Positions 35,238-46,088 of a stretch of 64,000 nucleotides of DNA are shown here, piece after piece (position 1 is the first letter of the stretch; every line of letters starts with the position of its first letter). A program made the translations under genes and the position numbers. Source of the stretch: Dactylococcopsis salina PCC 8305. GTDB lineage: Bacteria; Cyanobacteriota; Cyanobacteriia; Cyanobacteriales; Rubidibacteraceae. The DNA lies in the NCBI RefSeq assembly GCF_000317615.1, contig NC_019780.1, positions 682,001 to 746,000 of the forward strand, given 5' to 3'. Under the pieces are notes generated by a model, which did not search any database, was not told where the DNA came from, and saw nothing but the letters and a program-made list of their open reading frames with translations.

Positions 35238-37490
35238 ATGACAATAAGTCCTCCGGAAAATGAGGAAAAAGTCAGGGTAGCAGTGGATAAAGACCCGGTT
35301 CCAACTTCATTCGAGAAGTGGGGCAAACCTGGTCATTTTGACCGCACCCTGTCCAAAGGACCCAAAACCACAACTTGGATTTGGAATTTACACGCAGACG
35401 CACACGACTTTGATAGTCAAGGCAATTTAGAAGACGTTTCGCGCAAAATCTTCAGCGCACACTTCGGTCACTTAGCCATTATCTTTTTGTGGTTAAGTGG
35501 AATGTATTTTCACGGCGCTCGTTTTTCCAACTATGAGGCTTGGTTAGGCGACCCCACCAACATTAAACCTAGCGCCCAAGTGGTTTGGCCCATTGTTGGT
35601 CAAGAAATCTTGAACGCCGATGTCGGCGGTGGTTTCCAAGGGATTCAGATTACATCTGGATTCTTCTACCTCTGGCGAGCATCTGGCTTTACCAATAGTT
35701 ATCAGCTTTATTGCACTGCCATTGGCGGTTTAGTCATGGCGGCGCTGATGCTATTTGCAGGTTGGTTCCACTATCACAAACGCGCTCCGAAACTGGAATG
35801 GTTCCAGAATGTGGAGTCGATGTTGAACCACCACCTCGCCGGTTTGCTAGGGTTAGGCTGTTTATCTTGGGCAGGTCACCAAATTCACGTTTCTTTACCC
35901 GTGAATAAGCTCTTGGATTCAGGAGTAGCTGCGAAAGATATTCCCTTGCCGCACCAATTTATTTTGGATAGAAGTTTGATGGCGGAACTCTATCCCAGTT
36001 TTGAACAAGGTTTAAAGCCATTCTTTACCTTGAACTGGGGAGAATACGCGGACTTCTTGACCTTCAAAGGGGGATTAAACCCAACTACAGGTGGCTTGTG
36101 GTTATCTGATACGGCTCACCACCACTTAGCATTAGCGGTGTTGTTCATTATTGCTGGTCATATGTACCGCACCAACTGGCGCATTGGTCACAGCATTAAA
36201 GAAATTTTAGAAGCGCATAAAGGTCCGTTAACCGGTGAAGGTCACAAAGGGCTTTATGAAATCCTCACAACTTCTTGGCACGCTCAGTTAGCCATCAACT
36301 TGGCAATGTTGGGTTCAGTGACAATTATTGTGGCGCAGCATATGTACGCGATGCCTCCGTATCCTTACATTGCGACGGATTACGCAACTCAATTGTCTCT
36401 GTTTACTCACCATATGTGGATCGGTGGCTTCTTGGTTGTCGGTGCGGGAGCGCACGCGGCGATCTTTATGGTGCGAGATTATGATCCAGCGAAAAATGTG
36501 AATAATTTGCTCGATCGGGTCTTGCGTCAAAGAGATGCGTTAATTTCCCACCTGAACTGGGTTTGCATCTTCTTAGGCTTCCACAGCTTCGGATTATATG
36601 TCCACAACGACACGATGCGTGCATTAGGTCGTCCCCAAGATATGTTCTCCGATAGCGCGATTCAACTACAGCCGATTTTTGCCCAGTGGGTACAAAATCT
36701 GCACACCCTTGCTCCTGGCGGCACCGCTCCCAACGCGATCGAGCCAGCAAGTTACGCCTTCGGTGGAGAAACGATCGCCGTCGGTGGTAAAGTCGCCATG
36801 ATGCCCATTGAACTCGGCACGGCGGACTTTATGGTGCATCATATTCACGCTTTCACCATTCACGTCACCGTACTGATCCTCCTGAAAGGGGTCTTGTACG
36901 CTCGGAACTCCCGTCTGATTCCAGATAAATCAGAACTCGGATTCCGTTTCCCCTGTGATGGTCCAGGTCGTGGCGGTACTTGCCAGGTTTCCGGTTGGGA
37001 CCATGTGTTCCTCGGTTTATTCTGGATGTATAACGCCCTCTCGATCGTCATCTTCCACTTCAGTTGGAAAATGCAATCGGACGTTTGGGGAACGGTCTCA
37101 CCAGATGGCACGGTCTCTCACATCACCTCTGGTAACTTTGCCACCAGCGCGATTACCATTAACGGTTGGTTGCGTGACTTCCTCTGGGGGCAATCCGCGA
37201 ACGTGATTAACTCCTACGGTTCGGCTCTGTCTGCCTATGGTTTAATCTTCTTGGGAGCGCACTTTGTCTGGGCATTTAGCTTGATGTTCTTATTCAGTGG
37301 TCGTGGCTACTGGCAAGAATTAATCGAGTCGATCGTCTGGGCGCATAATAAGCTCAGAGTTGCTCCAGCAATCCAACCCCGCGCTCTCAGCATTGTGCAA
37401 GGACGTGCAGTAGGAGTGGCTCACTTCCTACTAGGCGGCATTGGTACAACCTGGGCGTTCTTTATCGCCAGAATCATCGCCGTCGGTTGA
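35238..37490 (+). CDS. psaA: Photosystem I P700 apoprotein A1
   Basis: Core thylakoid reaction-centre protein that binds P700, A0, A1 and the FX cluster with PsaB. It is 750 residues with eleven membrane helices. The FX-binding loop reads [13 protein letters not shown], giving the two ligand cysteines. Many conserved His residues bind chlorophyll (for example [21 protein letters not shown]). The start follows AGAGAGGAGATCCCCA, a strong ribosome site. It is first in the psaA-psaB operon and high expression is expected, which agrees with its fewer rare codons and its more C-rich third positions compared with its neighbours. Confidence 0.99.
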   Translation: MTISPPENEEKVRVAVDKDPVPTSFEKWGKPGHFDRTLSKGPKTTTWIWNLHADAHDFDSQGNLEDVSRKIFSAHFGHLAIIFLWLSGMYFHGARFSNYEAWLGDPTNIKPSAQVVWPIVGQEILNADVGGGFQGIQITSGFFYLWRASGFTNSYQLYCTAIGGLVMAALMLFAGWFHYHKRAPKLEWFQNVESMLNHHLAGLLGLGCLSWAGHQIHVSLPVNKLLDSGVAAKDIPLPHQFILDRSLMAELYPSFEQGLKPFFTLNWGEYADFLTFKGGLNPTTGGLWLSDTAHHHLALAVLFIIAGHMYRTNWRIGHSIKEILEAHKGPLTGEGHKGLYEILTTSWHAQLAINLAMLGSVTIIVAQHMYAMPPYPYIATDYATQLSLFTHHMWIGGFLVVGAGAHAAIFMVRDYDPAKNVNNLLDRVLRQRDALISHLNWVCIFLGFHSFGLYVHNDTMRALGRPQDMFSDSAIQLQPIFAQWVQNLHTLAPGGTAPNAIEPASYAFGGETIAVGGKVAMMPIELGTADFMVHHIHAFTIHVTVLILLKGVLYARNSRLIPDKSELGFRFPCDGPGRGGTCQVSGWDHVFLGLFWMYNALSIVIFHFSWKMQSDVWGTVSPDGTVSHITSGNFATSAITINGWLRDFLWGQSANVINSYGSALSAYGLIFLGAHFVWAFSLMFLFSGRGYWQELIESIVWAHNKLRVAPAIQPRALSIVQGRAVGVAHFLLGGIGTTWAFFIARIIAVG

Positions 37491-37540
37491 CGGTAAGCAA
37501 GAAAAACGGTAACACTGGTATAAAAATCAGTGAAACCACC

Positions 37541-37572
37541 CTGACCCCGAAAACTTCGGTTCAAGGGGTCAG
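37541..37572 (+). other. Stem-loop in psaA-psaB spacer
   Basis: CTGACCCC and GGGGTCAG form an 8-bp stem with an inner CCGAA/TTCGG pairing. There is no T-run after it, so it is more likely an mRNA processing or stability element in the operon than a strong terminator. Confidence 0.5.
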
Positions 37573-37640
37573 ACACTCCAAGAATCAACGAATAAACTGA
37601 TTTATTCATTCATTTGTAAAGAGGATTTCCAACAAAGGCT

Positions 37641-39857
37641 ATGGCAACCAAATTTCCAAAATTTAGCCAAGACCTTGCTCAAGATCCAACAACTCGTCGG
37701 ATTTGGTACGGGATTGCAACCGCTCACGACTTTGAAAGCCATGATGGGATGACAGAGGAGAATCTTTACCAAAAGATTTTTGCCTCTCACTTTGGACACA
37801 TTGCCATCATCTTCCTGTGGACTTCCGGTACCCTATTCCACGTTGCTTGGCAAGGTAATTTTGAACAGTGGATTAAAGACCCTTTAAACGTCCGTCCCAT
37901 TGCCCACGCAATTTGGGACCCTCACTTTGGCGAAGCTGCGGTCGATGCGTTTACGCAAGCTGGTGCTTCTAACCCTGTAAACATTGCTTACTCTGGTGTT
38001 TACCACTGGTTCTACACCATTGGCATGACCACCAACAGTGAACTTTACCAAGGCGCAGTGTTCTTGTTATTGCTGTCTGCTGTGTTCCTGTTTGCAGGAT
38101 GGCTACACTTACAACCGAAGTTCCGTCCCAGTCTTTCTTGGTTCAAAAACGCTGAATCTCGTTTAAACCACCACTTAGCAGGTTTATTCGGCGTGAGTTC
38201 CTTAGCTTGGGCAGGTCACTTGGTTCACGTCGCAATTCCTGAATCTCGGGGTCAGCACGTGGGTTGGGATAACTTCCTGCAAGTGAAACCTCACCCTGCT
38301 GGTTTAGGACCTTTCTTTAGTGGGAACTGGGGTGTGTATGCAGAAAATCCTGATACTGCTAACCACATATTTGGCACTTCCGAAGGCGCTGGATCAGCCA
38401 TCTTAACTTTCCTCGGTGGCTTCCATCCCCAAACCGAATCGCTGTGGTTAACTGATATGGCTCACCACCACCTCGCGATCGCGGTAATCTTCATTATTGC
38501 GGGTCATATGTACCGTACCAACTTCGGTATTGGTCACAGCATCCGCGAAATGCTCGATGCCAAAGAAGGGCTTTTCGGCTCTAAGGTAGAAGGACAGTTT
38601 AACCTGCCTCACCAAGGGCTTTATGACACCTTAAATAACTCCTTACACTTCCAGTTAGCATTAGCACTGGCAGCGTTAGGAACTGTTACCTCTTTGGTAG
38701 CACAACATATGTATTCCCTGCCGCCTTATGCGTTTATCGCACGGGATTACACCACGCAAGCGGCGCTTTATACTCACCACCAGTACATTGCGGGCTTCAT
38801 TATGGTGGGTGCATTTGCTCACGGTGCGATTTTCTTAATCCGTGACTACGATCCCGAACAAAATAAAGGAAACGTACTCGATCGCGTTCTTCAGCACAAA
38901 GAAGCGATTATCTCTCACTTAAGTTGGGTTTCTCTGTTCTTAGGATTCCACACTTTAGGACTCTATGTTCACAACGACGTAGTAGTTGCCTTTGGTACTC
39001 CTGAGAAACAAATTCTCATCGAACCTGTGTTCGCTCAATTTGTACAAAGCGCACACGGAAAAGCCCTGTATGGTATGGATGCGTTGTTATCTAACGCTGA
39101 CAGTGTTGCCTCTAACGCAGGAGCCGCTTGGCTCCCGGGTTGGCTTGATGCCATCAACAGTGGCGATAACTCCCTGTTCCTCACCATTGGACCTGGAGAC
39201 TTCTTAGTTCACCACGCGATCGCGCTCGGACTGCACACTACAACCTTAATTCTGGTGAAAGGTGCATTAGACGCTCGTGGTTCTAAATTAATGCCGGACA
39301 AAAAAGACTTCGGTTATAGCTTCCCCTGCGACGGTCCAGGTCGTGGCGGTACTTGCGACATCTCAGCTTGGGATGCGTTCTACCTCGCCGTCTTCTGGAT
39401 GTTGAACACATTAGGCTGGATTACCTTCTACTGGCACTGGAAACACCTCGGTGTCTGGCAAGGTAACGTTGCTCAGTTCAACGAATCTTCTACCTACCTC
39501 ATGGGATGGTTACGGGATTATCTGTGGCTCAACTCAGCGCAGTTAATCAACGGTTATAACACCTTTGGCATGAATAACTTGTCCGTTTGGGCTTGGATGT
39601 TCCTCTTTGGACACCTCGTCTGGGCGACTGGATTTATGTTCCTCATCTCCTGGCGTGGTTACTGGCAAGAATTGATCGAAACCATTGTTTGGGCACACGA
39701 GCGCACTCCTCTAGCGAACCTCGTTCGTTGGAAAGACAAGCCCGTTGCTCTCTCCATTGTGCAAGCACGTTTAGTGGGATTAGCTCACTTCAGTGTTGGC
39801 TATATTCTCACCTACGCCGCCTTCCTCATTGCCTCAACCTCATCTCTGTTTGGTTGA
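37641..39857 (+). CDS. psaB: Photosystem I P700 apoprotein A2
   Basis: Partner of PsaA in the photosystem I heterodimer. It is 738 residues, opening [20 protein letters not shown], with eleven membrane helices and the FX loop [13 protein letters not shown]. Its chlorophyll-binding His pattern parallels PsaA. A ribosome site, AAAGAGGA, lies 13 bp upstream. It is 150 bp downstream of psaA on the same strand and is followed by a clear terminator. Confidence 0.99.
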   Translation: MATKFPKFSQDLAQDPTTRRIWYGIATAHDFESHDGMTEENLYQKIFASHFGHIAIIFLWTSGTLFHVAWQGNFEQWIKDPLNVRPIAHAIWDPHFGEAAVDAFTQAGASNPVNIAYSGVYHWFYTIGMTTNSELYQGAVFLLLLSAVFLFAGWLHLQPKFRPSLSWFKNAESRLNHHLAGLFGVSSLAWAGHLVHVAIPESRGQHVGWDNFLQVKPHPAGLGPFFSGNWGVYAENPDTANHIFGTSEGAGSAILTFLGGFHPQTESLWLTDMAHHHLAIAVIFIIAGHMYRTNFGIGHSIREMLDAKEGLFGSKVEGQFNLPHQGLYDTLNNSLHFQLALALAALGTVTSLVAQHMYSLPPYAFIARDYTTQAALYTHHQYIAGFIMVGAFAHGAIFLIRDYDPEQNKGNVLDRVLQHKEAIISHLSWVSLFLGFHTLGLYVHNDVVVAFGTPEKQILIEPVFAQFVQSAHGKALYGMDALLSNADSVASNAGAAWLPGWLDAINSGDNSLFLTIGPGDFLVHHAIALGLHTTTLILVKGALDARGSKLMPDKKDFGYSFPCDGPGRGGTCDISAWDAFYLAVFWMLNTLGWITFYWHWKHLGVWQGNVAQFNESSTYLMGWLRDYLWLNSAQLINGYNTFGMNNLSVWAWMFLFGHLVWATGFMFLISWRGYWQELIETIVWAHERTPLANLVRWKDKPVALSIVQARLVGLAHFSVGYILTYAAFLIASTSSLFG

Positions 39858-39893
39858 CGCGGGTTAAGGTCATCTGGCTAGATTAAACTGAAC

Positions 39894-39935
39894 AATCCCC
39901 TACCGCTACGGTGGGGGATTTTTAATTTTTTTGCT
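39894..39935 (+). terminator. Rho-independent terminator after psaB
   Basis: AATCCCCTACCG pairs with CGGTGGGGGATT around a CTA loop (39894-39921), followed by a T-rich run (TTTAATTTTTTTG). It ends the psaAB transcript. Confidence 0.88.
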
Positions 39936-39989
39936 TAATTTGGGTTTCCTGAATAAAACTGAAACCTTTACCCAATGAGGCTTTAAGGC

Positions 39990-40130
39990 TCTTAACTCCT
40001 CAAAAAAGTGCAAGGGAGACAAGGGAGACAAGGGAGCGATTTTTCTTCCCCATCTTACCTCTTGCCTAAGGCAACTTGCCTTTTGCCTTACTACACCAAA
40101 AACATGAACTTTTTCAGCAAACCCTAATTT
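39990..40130. repeat. 9-bp microsatellite and linked dispersed repeat
   Basis: GGGAGACAAGGGAGACAAGG near 40014, then CTTGCCTAAGGCAACTTGCC and TTTTTCAGCAAACCC at the right edge. This is the reverse-oriented relative of 3495-3722. It touches the stop codon of the next gene at 40114. Confidence 0.8.
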
Positions 40131-40668
40131 GCCAACGAAAACGAGAGGTTGCTGTTTTAATTACCGCTTTAATCATTTCTGGATGCGCCGAAGATAACAT
40201 CACACTGGGATAAACCGCTTCTCCCCATTGCGGATGAATCATACAGGTACAATCTCCAGGAGTCGTTTCTAATCCCAGTAAAGTCGAAACCACCTTCACA
40301 TCATCATGGTTGAGTACACCTGGATGAGAGAGTAAAGGTTGTCCACTACGAGGATCAATTAAATCCGCAAGTTCACCCTTTTCTTTTAAGTCAAACGCAA
40401 CTTCTACCCCAAAGCGCATAAATTGTTCTCGCAACCTTTGTTTTTCTTGCTCTACAATGTTTGAGCAAGTGGATAAAGGAAACTGTGCTTTTTGGAGAAT
40501 AATCACAACCCAGGTACTGGGGAGCGTCCAATCTGGAAGCATTTTCTCCAAATTCTCTTTAACGAAAGGAGTAGGCTGACAAATGTAAACTTCTAAAGGG
40601 ATTTTTGAGGCCGCTAACAAGGTAAAAACTGGAGCAATTTTTGGCAGTTGAACTGAGGGATAAACCAT
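40114..40668 (-). CDS. MMADHC-like (methylmalonic aciduria type D) family protein
   Basis: A 184-residue soluble protein that I match to the cyanobacterial proteins annotated as methylmalonic aciduria and homocystinuria type D. The features are the central HDDVKVVSTLLGLETTPGDCTCMIHPQWGEAVYPSVML, with cysteines in a DCTCMIHP motif, and the C-terminal SRFRWQIRVC. In animals MMADHC helps route cobalamin. The cyanobacterial role is unknown. A cobM gene occurs at the far end of the window but is too distant to imply linkage. The last few codons abut a dispersed repeat. Confidence 0.55.
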   Translation of the reverse strand: MVYPSVQLPKIAPVFTLLAASKIPLEVYICQPTPFVKENLEKMLPDWTLPSTWVVIILQKAQFPLSTCSNIVEQEKQRLREQFMRFGVEVAFDLKEKGELADLIDPRSGQPLLSHPGVLNHDDVKVVSTLLGLETTPGDCTCMIHPQWGEAVYPSVMLSSAHPEMIKAVIKTATSRFRWQIRVC

Positions 40669-40802
40669 ATTCTTAACTGCAATGAATAGAGGATTGCTTA
40701 TAGTTTTACATTCTCTGGGAAAAATGGCTAGGAAAATTAAAAAATTATGGGGATAATTTACATCTCGAAAGATATAAATCGATCGTTATTTGAGGATATT
40801 GA

Positions 40803-41549
40803 ATGAGAAATGCCAAAATCAAGTTAATCATTGGGGGAATTATTCTCCTGATGGCTCTAATTTTCTTTGCTCAGAATCGTTCCCCCACTGTGGCTTTAGT
40901 CATTTTTGGTAGTGAGACGATCGCGCTCCCTGTGGCACTTTGGTTAATTATCGGGGTAATTTTTGGTTTCCTAACCAGTCTTTTATTACAGTTACTCTTC
41001 CGAGTGTCTTTTTCTCCCAAGAAACCCCGCCGAGAATGGGATGAGGAAGAAGGCGATTTTGAGTTTCCAGAAGCGGAAGAAGAAGCAAGGGAGCGTTTTA
41101 CTACAGAAAATCGTTCCAGTTATCAAGAAACCACTGAAAATAACAGGAGAAAACAAGATTTATCCTTTGATGAATCAGAAGCTGATTGGGAATCCCCTCC
41201 CCGAAGAGAAGACTGGAATCAGATTGATGATGACTGGAATATTGAAGAACCACCGCCATCCAATTTTCAGCGTAAAGGTGATTCTGATTACAGCATTTAT
41301 GAAATCCAAAGCGAACCCGAAAAAACGTCTCAAACGGGATCAGTGTATTCCTATCGCTATCGAGAGGCGAATCGGGAGTTTTACAATCCAGAAGAGGAGA
41401 ATTATGATCAGGAAGATGATGATGATGAAGAAGAAGACAATCCAACGCCAAAATCCTCTCAAATTTATGAAGCTAATTATCGCGTAATTCGTCCTCCTTT
41501 ATGGAATTTATCGAAAGAAGAAAACAATGATGATGAAGACAAAGACTAA
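40803..41549 (+). CDS. LapA-domain membrane protein with acidic tail
   Basis: Two N-terminal membrane helices (about residues 6-23 and 37-66) form a LapA/DUF1049 hairpin (AQNRSPTVALVIFGSETIALPVALWLIIGVIFGF). The remaining about 175 residues are highly charged and acidic with Asp/Glu runs (NYDQEDDDDEEEDNP) and look disordered. LapA in proteobacteria assists lipopolysaccharide assembly. In cyanobacteria the role is unknown. Its last 23 bp overlap the start of aroK, so the two are coupled. Confidence 0.8.
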   Translation: MRNAKIKLIIGGIILLMALIFFAQNRSPTVALVIFGSETIALPVALWLIIGVIFGFLTSLLLQLLFRVSFSPKKPRREWDEEEGDFEFPEAEEEARERFTTENRSSYQETTENNRRKQDLSFDESEADWESPPRREDWNQIDDDWNIEEPPPSNFQRKGDSDYSIYEIQSEPEKTSQTGSVYSYRYREANREFYNPEEENYDQEDDDDEEEDNPTPKSSQIYEANYRVIRPPLWNLSKEENNDDEDKD

Positions 41550-42087
41550 TTTATTACAAGGATTAAATATTTATCTGGTTGGTTTAATGGGAGTGGGGAA
41601 AACTGCGGTTGGGAAAGAAATTGCTCAACAACTAAATTATCGCTTTTTTGATACAGATGATTTAATTATCCGAGTGGAAGGAAAAGCAATCACTGATATT
41701 TTTGCTCAGAAGGGAGAAACCTATTTTCGAGAGTTAGAAACGAAAGTTTTACAGGAATTATCCGTTTGTACTCGGAGTGTAATTGCGACGGGTGGCGGGA
41801 TTATTATGAAAAAGGAAAATTGGAGTTTTTTACAACAAGGATTAGTGGTTTGGTTGGATGCAAAAACGGATTTAATTATGGAACGACTTGCTGAAGATAA
41901 TACTCGCCCTTTATTAAAAACAGAAAATCCGAAACAAACTTTAGACGATTTATGGTGGAAACGTCGTTCTCGTTATGCACAATCGGATTTACAAATCTCG
42001 ATCGAGCGCTCTCAATCTCCCAGTGAAATTGCTTCTGAAGTTTTGATGCAAATTCCCGAGGTAATTAAGCAAGCATCTGATCAATAG
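41527..42087 (+). CDS. aroK: Shikimate kinase
   Basis: Phosphorylates shikimate with ATP in the aromatic amino acid pathway. P-loop GLMGVGKT lies at 19-26, shikimate-binding DTDD at about 42-45 with the following GETYFRELE, GGG at ATGGGII, and the lid TRPLLKT. There are three consecutive ATG codons (41527, 41530, 41533), any of which may be used. The start lies inside the end of the LapA-like gene. The 186-residue length is normal. Confidence 0.95.
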   Translation: MMMKTKTNLLQGLNIYLVGLMGVGKTAVGKEIAQQLNYRFFDTDDLIIRVEGKAITDIFAQKGETYFRELETKVLQELSVCTRSVIATGGGIIMKKENWSFLQQGLVVWLDAKTDLIMERLAEDNTRPLLKTENPKQTLDDLWWKRRSRYAQSDLQISIERSQSPSEIASEVLMQIPEVIKQASDQ

Positions 42088-42157
42088 TTTTAAAATTCTA
42101 CTATAAAATATCGGTAGGGGGAATCGCCCCTGTAATAAATTCAATTTTAGAAAACAA

Positions 42158-43339
42158 ATGCTTTATCGTCGTTTTGGTCGTACTGAATTACAAATCCCCG
42201 TTTTTTCTTGTGGAGGAATGCGATATCAACACAAATGGCAAGATATTCCGCTTCAGGATGTTCCCGATGAAAATCAACAGAATTTAGAAGCAACAATTAA
42301 ACGTTCTCTTGCGTTAGGAATTAATCATATTGAAACCGCGAGAGGATATGGAAGTTCGGAAATGCAGTTGGGTCAAGTTTTACCGAAATTCGATCGATCT
42401 CAATTAATTATTCAAACAAAAGTCGCACCAAAAGATGATCCGAAAGAATTTAGACGACAGTTTAATCAATCCTTACATTTTCTCAATTTAGATTATGTGG
42501 ATTTATTGGGGATTCATGGAATTAATACCGAAGAATTATTAGAACAAACGGTTCGTCCTGGCGGTTGTTTAGATGAAGTGAGAAAATTACAAAAAGCAGG
42601 AAAAGTCAGGTTTGTTGGCTTTTCCACTCATGGGACACCCGAAGTCATTACGAAAACCATTGAAACTGATCAATTTGATTATGTAAACCTTCATTGGTAT
42701 TATATCAATCAGGCGAATTGGAGCGCGATCGAAGCCGCAAATCGTCACGATATGGGGGTATTTATTATTAGTCCTTCTGATAAAGGGGGACAACTTTATA
42801 AACCGCCTCAAAAGCTGGTAGAATTATGTCAACCGTTAAGTCCAATGGTGTTTAATGACTTATTTTGTTTGAGTCATCCCCAGGTTCATACTTTATCTTT
42901 AGGTGCATCTAATCCGAGTGATTTTGATGAACATTTGAAGGTTTTATCCCTTATTGAAAAAGCCGATCAGATTTTACCGCCAATTTTAGAACGTTTAGAA
43001 AAAACCGCGATCGAGCAGTTAGGAGAAAACTGGTATCAAACCTGGCATTTCGGTTTACCTCGCGCGGAAGAAACGCCCAATAATATTAATATTCCTGTCA
43101 TTTTATGGCTGCAAAATCTCGCTCGATCGTATGACTTAATTGATTATGCCAAAATGCGCTATAACTTGTTAGGAAAAGCAGGTCACTGGTTTCCTGGAGA
43201 AAAAGCAGAAAATGTGGAATCATTAAACTTAAAAGACTGTTTAAAAAATAGTCCTCACGCTGCTAAAATTCCCAGCCTTTTAGCAGAAGCACATCAAGCG
43301 TTTAATGGGGAAGCAGTGAAGCGTTTATCACAACAATAA
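42158..43339 (+). CDS. Aldo/keto reductase
   Basis: A 393-residue NAD(P)H-dependent oxidoreductase. The N-terminal TIM barrel (about 1-270) has the expected catalytic set: HIETARGYG (Glu in place of Asp, then Tyr), IQTKV (Lys), and LLGIHG (His). A long C-terminal helical extension (about 280-393) is found in the cyanobacterial subfamily. No cysteine cluster is present in it. It is 2 bp before recF, so the two are cotranscribed. Confidence 0.87.
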   Translation: MLYRRFGRTELQIPVFSCGGMRYQHKWQDIPLQDVPDENQQNLEATIKRSLALGINHIETARGYGSSEMQLGQVLPKFDRSQLIIQTKVAPKDDPKEFRRQFNQSLHFLNLDYVDLLGIHGINTEELLEQTVRPGGCLDEVRKLQKAGKVRFVGFSTHGTPEVITKTIETDQFDYVNLHWYYINQANWSAIEAANRHDMGVFIISPSDKGGQLYKPPQKLVELCQPLSPMVFNDLFCLSHPQVHTLSLGASNPSDFDEHLKVLSLIEKADQILPPILERLEKTAIEQLGENWYQTWHFGLPRAEETPNNINIPVILWLQNLARSYDLIDYAKMRYNLLGKAGHWFPGEKAENVESLNLKDCLKNSPHAAKIPSLLAEAHQAFNGEAVKRLSQQ

Positions 43340-43341
43340 GA

Positions 43342-44481
43342 ATGTATTTAAGAGAATTACATCTAACTCGCTTCCGAAATTATCAGAATTGCTTGATCGA
43401 ATTTGAGACCCAAAAAACGATTTTGCTGGGAAATAATGCTCAAGGAAAATCGAATCTTTTAGAAGCAGTGGAACTCTTGGCGACTTTGAAAAGTCATCGG
43501 ACAAGTAAAGATCAAGATTTGGTTTTTCAAAAAGCAGAAGTAGGACAAATAAAAGCCATTGTTAAACGATTGTATAGTGAAACTGAGCTAACTTTAACCT
43601 TACGTCAAAAAGGACGGCGCACCGTTGCGGTTAACCATGAATCGTTACGGCGACAAATTGATTTCTTGGGAAGATTAAACGCCGTTGAATTTTCTAGTTT
43701 AGATTTAGATTTAGTGCGCGGTTCTCCCGAAAAACGTCGCCATTGGATTGATGCTTTATTAATTCAAATTGAGCCAGTTTATGCCTACATTTTACAGGAA
43801 TATAATAAAGTTTTACGCCAAAGAAATGCCCTCTTAAAAACCATTCGTAAATCTCTTGATGAGGGTGAAGTTAATTCTGAAGAATCCACTTGGGAACAAT
43901 TGGCGTTGTGGGATTCACAACTCGCCGCCAATGGATCACGGGTGATGCGTCGTCGTGCGAGAGTAATGGCAAGATTAGCACCGATCGCGCAACAATGGCA
44001 TCGTAAAATTAGTAAGGAAACTGAACAATTAAACATTGAATATGCGCCGAATGTGAATTGGTTGGAAGATAATCCGCAAGTTGTCCAACAAGCGATTTTA
44101 GATCGGATTAAATTACGAAAAGTAGCAGAAGAGAACTTAGGAACAACGGTAGTCGGACCCCATCGAGATGAAGTCGAGTTTACAATTAATGAAACACCCG
44201 CGCGGTCTTATGGGTCATCAGGACAGCAACGCACCTTAGTTTTAGCGTTAAAATTAGCAGAGTTAGAATTAATTGAAACGGTAGTCGGAGAACCGCCGTT
44301 ATTACTCCTAGATGATGTTTTAGCAGAACTTGACCTCGATCGACAAAATCAATTATTAAGCGCGATCGCCGATCGATTTCAAACCCTAATTACCACCACT
44401 CATTTAAGTTCCTTTGATCAGCAATGGGTCAAATCTTCACAGATTCTAACCATAGACAATGGCACAATCAACAAAAAGTAG
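43342..44481 (+). CDS. recF: DNA replication and repair protein RecF
   Basis: SMC-like ATPase for recombinational repair of gapped DNA with RecO and RecR. Walker A GNNAQGKS lies at 30-37, the ABC-type signature is SSGQQRTLVLALKL, and Walker B is LLLLDDVLAELD, then TTTHL. At 379 residues the length is normal. It follows the aldo/keto reductase by 2 bp. Confidence 0.96.
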   Translation: MYLRELHLTRFRNYQNCLIEFETQKTILLGNNAQGKSNLLEAVELLATLKSHRTSKDQDLVFQKAEVGQIKAIVKRLYSETELTLTLRQKGRRTVAVNHESLRRQIDFLGRLNAVEFSSLDLDLVRGSPEKRRHWIDALLIQIEPVYAYILQEYNKVLRQRNALLKTIRKSLDEGEVNSEESTWEQLALWDSQLAANGSRVMRRRARVMARLAPIAQQWHRKISKETEQLNIEYAPNVNWLEDNPQVVQQAILDRIKLRKVAEENLGTTVVGPHRDEVEFTINETPARSYGSSGQQRTLVLALKLAELELIETVVGEPPLLLLDDVLAELDLDRQNQLLSAIADRFQTLITTTHLSSFDQQWVKSSQILTIDNGTINKK

Positions 44482-44637
44482 GGTGGGTGTAGCGAAGCGA
44501 AACCCAACACCAATCAGGTTCTTCACCCCACCTACACCTGTTGGGTTTCGTAAACTTCACCCAACCTACACCTGTTGGGTTTCGTAAACTTCACCCAACC
44601 TACACCTGTTGGGTTTCGTAAACTCCACCCAACCTAC
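44482..44637. repeat. Tandem 34-bp hairpin repeats
   Basis: A GTAGGGTGGGTGTAGCGAAG unit is followed by three 34-bp copies starting at 44535, 44569 and 44603, each CACCTGTTGGGTTTCG plus TAAACTTCACCCAACCTA. GTTGGGT and ACCCAAC pair in each. The last copy supplies the stop codon of glgA (44634-44636). Confidence 0.9.
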
Positions 44638-46049
44638 TTTGATTCTGGAGAGGTGACAGACGGTAAGGTTTCCGCAGTTGGGGAGAGAATATCTTGATAG
44701 AGTTGAATATATTTCCGCGCCGATCGTTCCCAACTAAAATCCTGAGACATTCCTCGGATTTGTAACTCTTTCCAAGTCTCTCGATACAGATAACTTTCCG
44801 AAGCACGAATCAGAGAGGTGTATAAATCTAAGGATTCATAAAGATTGAAACAATATCCCGTTCCTGTTTTTTCAATGGGATTATGAGGAGAAACAGTATC
44901 CACTAAACCGCCAGTATGACGAACAATGGGAACGCAACCATAGCGCATCGCCATCATTTGACTAATCCCACAAGGTTCAAACCGTGACGGCATTAAAAAG
45001 GCATCACTACCGCCATAAATGCGTCGGGATAGTCCATCATTATAAAGCAGTTGCACCGACATTCGCCCTGGATACCGTTCTGATATCTCTCGCAGTTGAG
45101 TTTCGTATCGTTCTTCCCCTGTGCCTAAAACTAAGAACTGATCGCCTGTATAGCTTAAATACTGCTCAAGAATCGGTAAGACAATATCTAACCCCTTTTG
45201 TTCCACCAACCGCGTCACCATACTAACCAAAAACGCGCCACTATTCACTTCTAATCCCACTTGTTTCTGTAGGGCGATCTTATTCGTTACTCGCTGATCA
45301 AGGGTTTCGATCGAAAACGGTTGATCTAAATTGCTATCCGTCGCGGGATTATATTGATCGGGATCAATCCCGTTAACCACACCAACAATTTTATCCTTTT
45401 TCAAAGCCAAGAGTGCGTCTAACGCTTCCCCATACTCTGGGGTTTGAATTTGTTTCGCATAAGTAGGAGAAACGGTATTAACACAGTCAGCAAACTGAAT
45501 CGCACCCGCCATAACATTATTTTCCTGCATATACGGCGGACACCAAGCCATCTCTTCCACGTGCGATCGAGCAGGCCCCTGGTAAGCTAGATTATGGATG
45601 GTAAACACCGTTTTAATCTCAGGGGTTTTGTACATCCAAACGGGAATCATCCCCGTATGCCAATCATGGCAATGAATCACATTGGGCTGCCAATAATTCA
45701 AAGCAAATTGCGCCCCCCCATTGGCAAAAAATGTAAACCGCCATGGTTCATCATCCCCCTGATAAATGCGACGGGGTGCAAAGGCAGCGTGTCCTAACAA
45801 ATAAAGCGGCACATCAGTTCCAGGTAAAACTGTCTCGAAAATATCAAAGGTTTGAAACATGGCGCTACCTTGCCAAACCGACTTTTCTGGAATTTCCAAC
45901 TTATCTGGCAAAAACCCATAGTAAGGCATTAAAATTCTGACATCGTGACCCATTTTCCGCAAAATTGGGGTCAGTGTTCCCACCACATCTCCCATTCCCC
46001 CAACTTTCGCAATGGGCGCCGCTTCCGCCGCTACAAATAAAATTTTCAT
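44634..46049 (-). CDS. glgA: Glycogen synthase, ADP-glucose dependent
   Basis: GT5 glucosyltransferase that extends glycogen. The N-terminal ADP-glucose loop KVGGMGDVVG lies at 15-24. The C-terminal GT-B domain has MVTRLVEQKGLDIV and PSRFEPCGISQMMAMRYGCVPIVRHTGGLVDTV. At 471 residues the length is normal. The last codons and the stop at 44634-44636 come from a repeat unit (…CCTACTTTGATT), so the native C-terminus has been altered slightly. No neighbours in the glycogen pathway are seen. Confidence 0.95.
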   Translation of the reverse strand: MKILFVAAEAAPIAKVGGMGDVVGTLTPILRKMGHDVRILMPYYGFLPDKLEIPEKSVWQGSAMFQTFDIFETVLPGTDVPLYLLGHAAFAPRRIYQGDDEPWRFTFFANGGAQFALNYWQPNVIHCHDWHTGMIPVWMYKTPEIKTVFTIHNLAYQGPARSHVEEMAWCPPYMQENNVMAGAIQFADCVNTVSPTYAKQIQTPEYGEALDALLALKKDKIVGVVNGIDPDQYNPATDSNLDQPFSIETLDQRVTNKIALQKQVGLEVNSGAFLVSMVTRLVEQKGLDIVLPILEQYLSYTGDQFLVLGTGEERYETQLREISERYPGRMSVQLLYNDGLSRRIYGGSDAFLMPSRFEPCGISQMMAMRYGCVPIVRHTGGLVDTVSPHNPIEKTGTGYCFNLYESLDLYTSLIRASESYLYRETWKELQIRGMSQDFSWERSARKYIQLYQDILSPTAETLPSVTSPESK

Positions 46050-46088
46050 GATCGATTTATTTAAATAACCCTTTCCTAGCTGAGTCTA

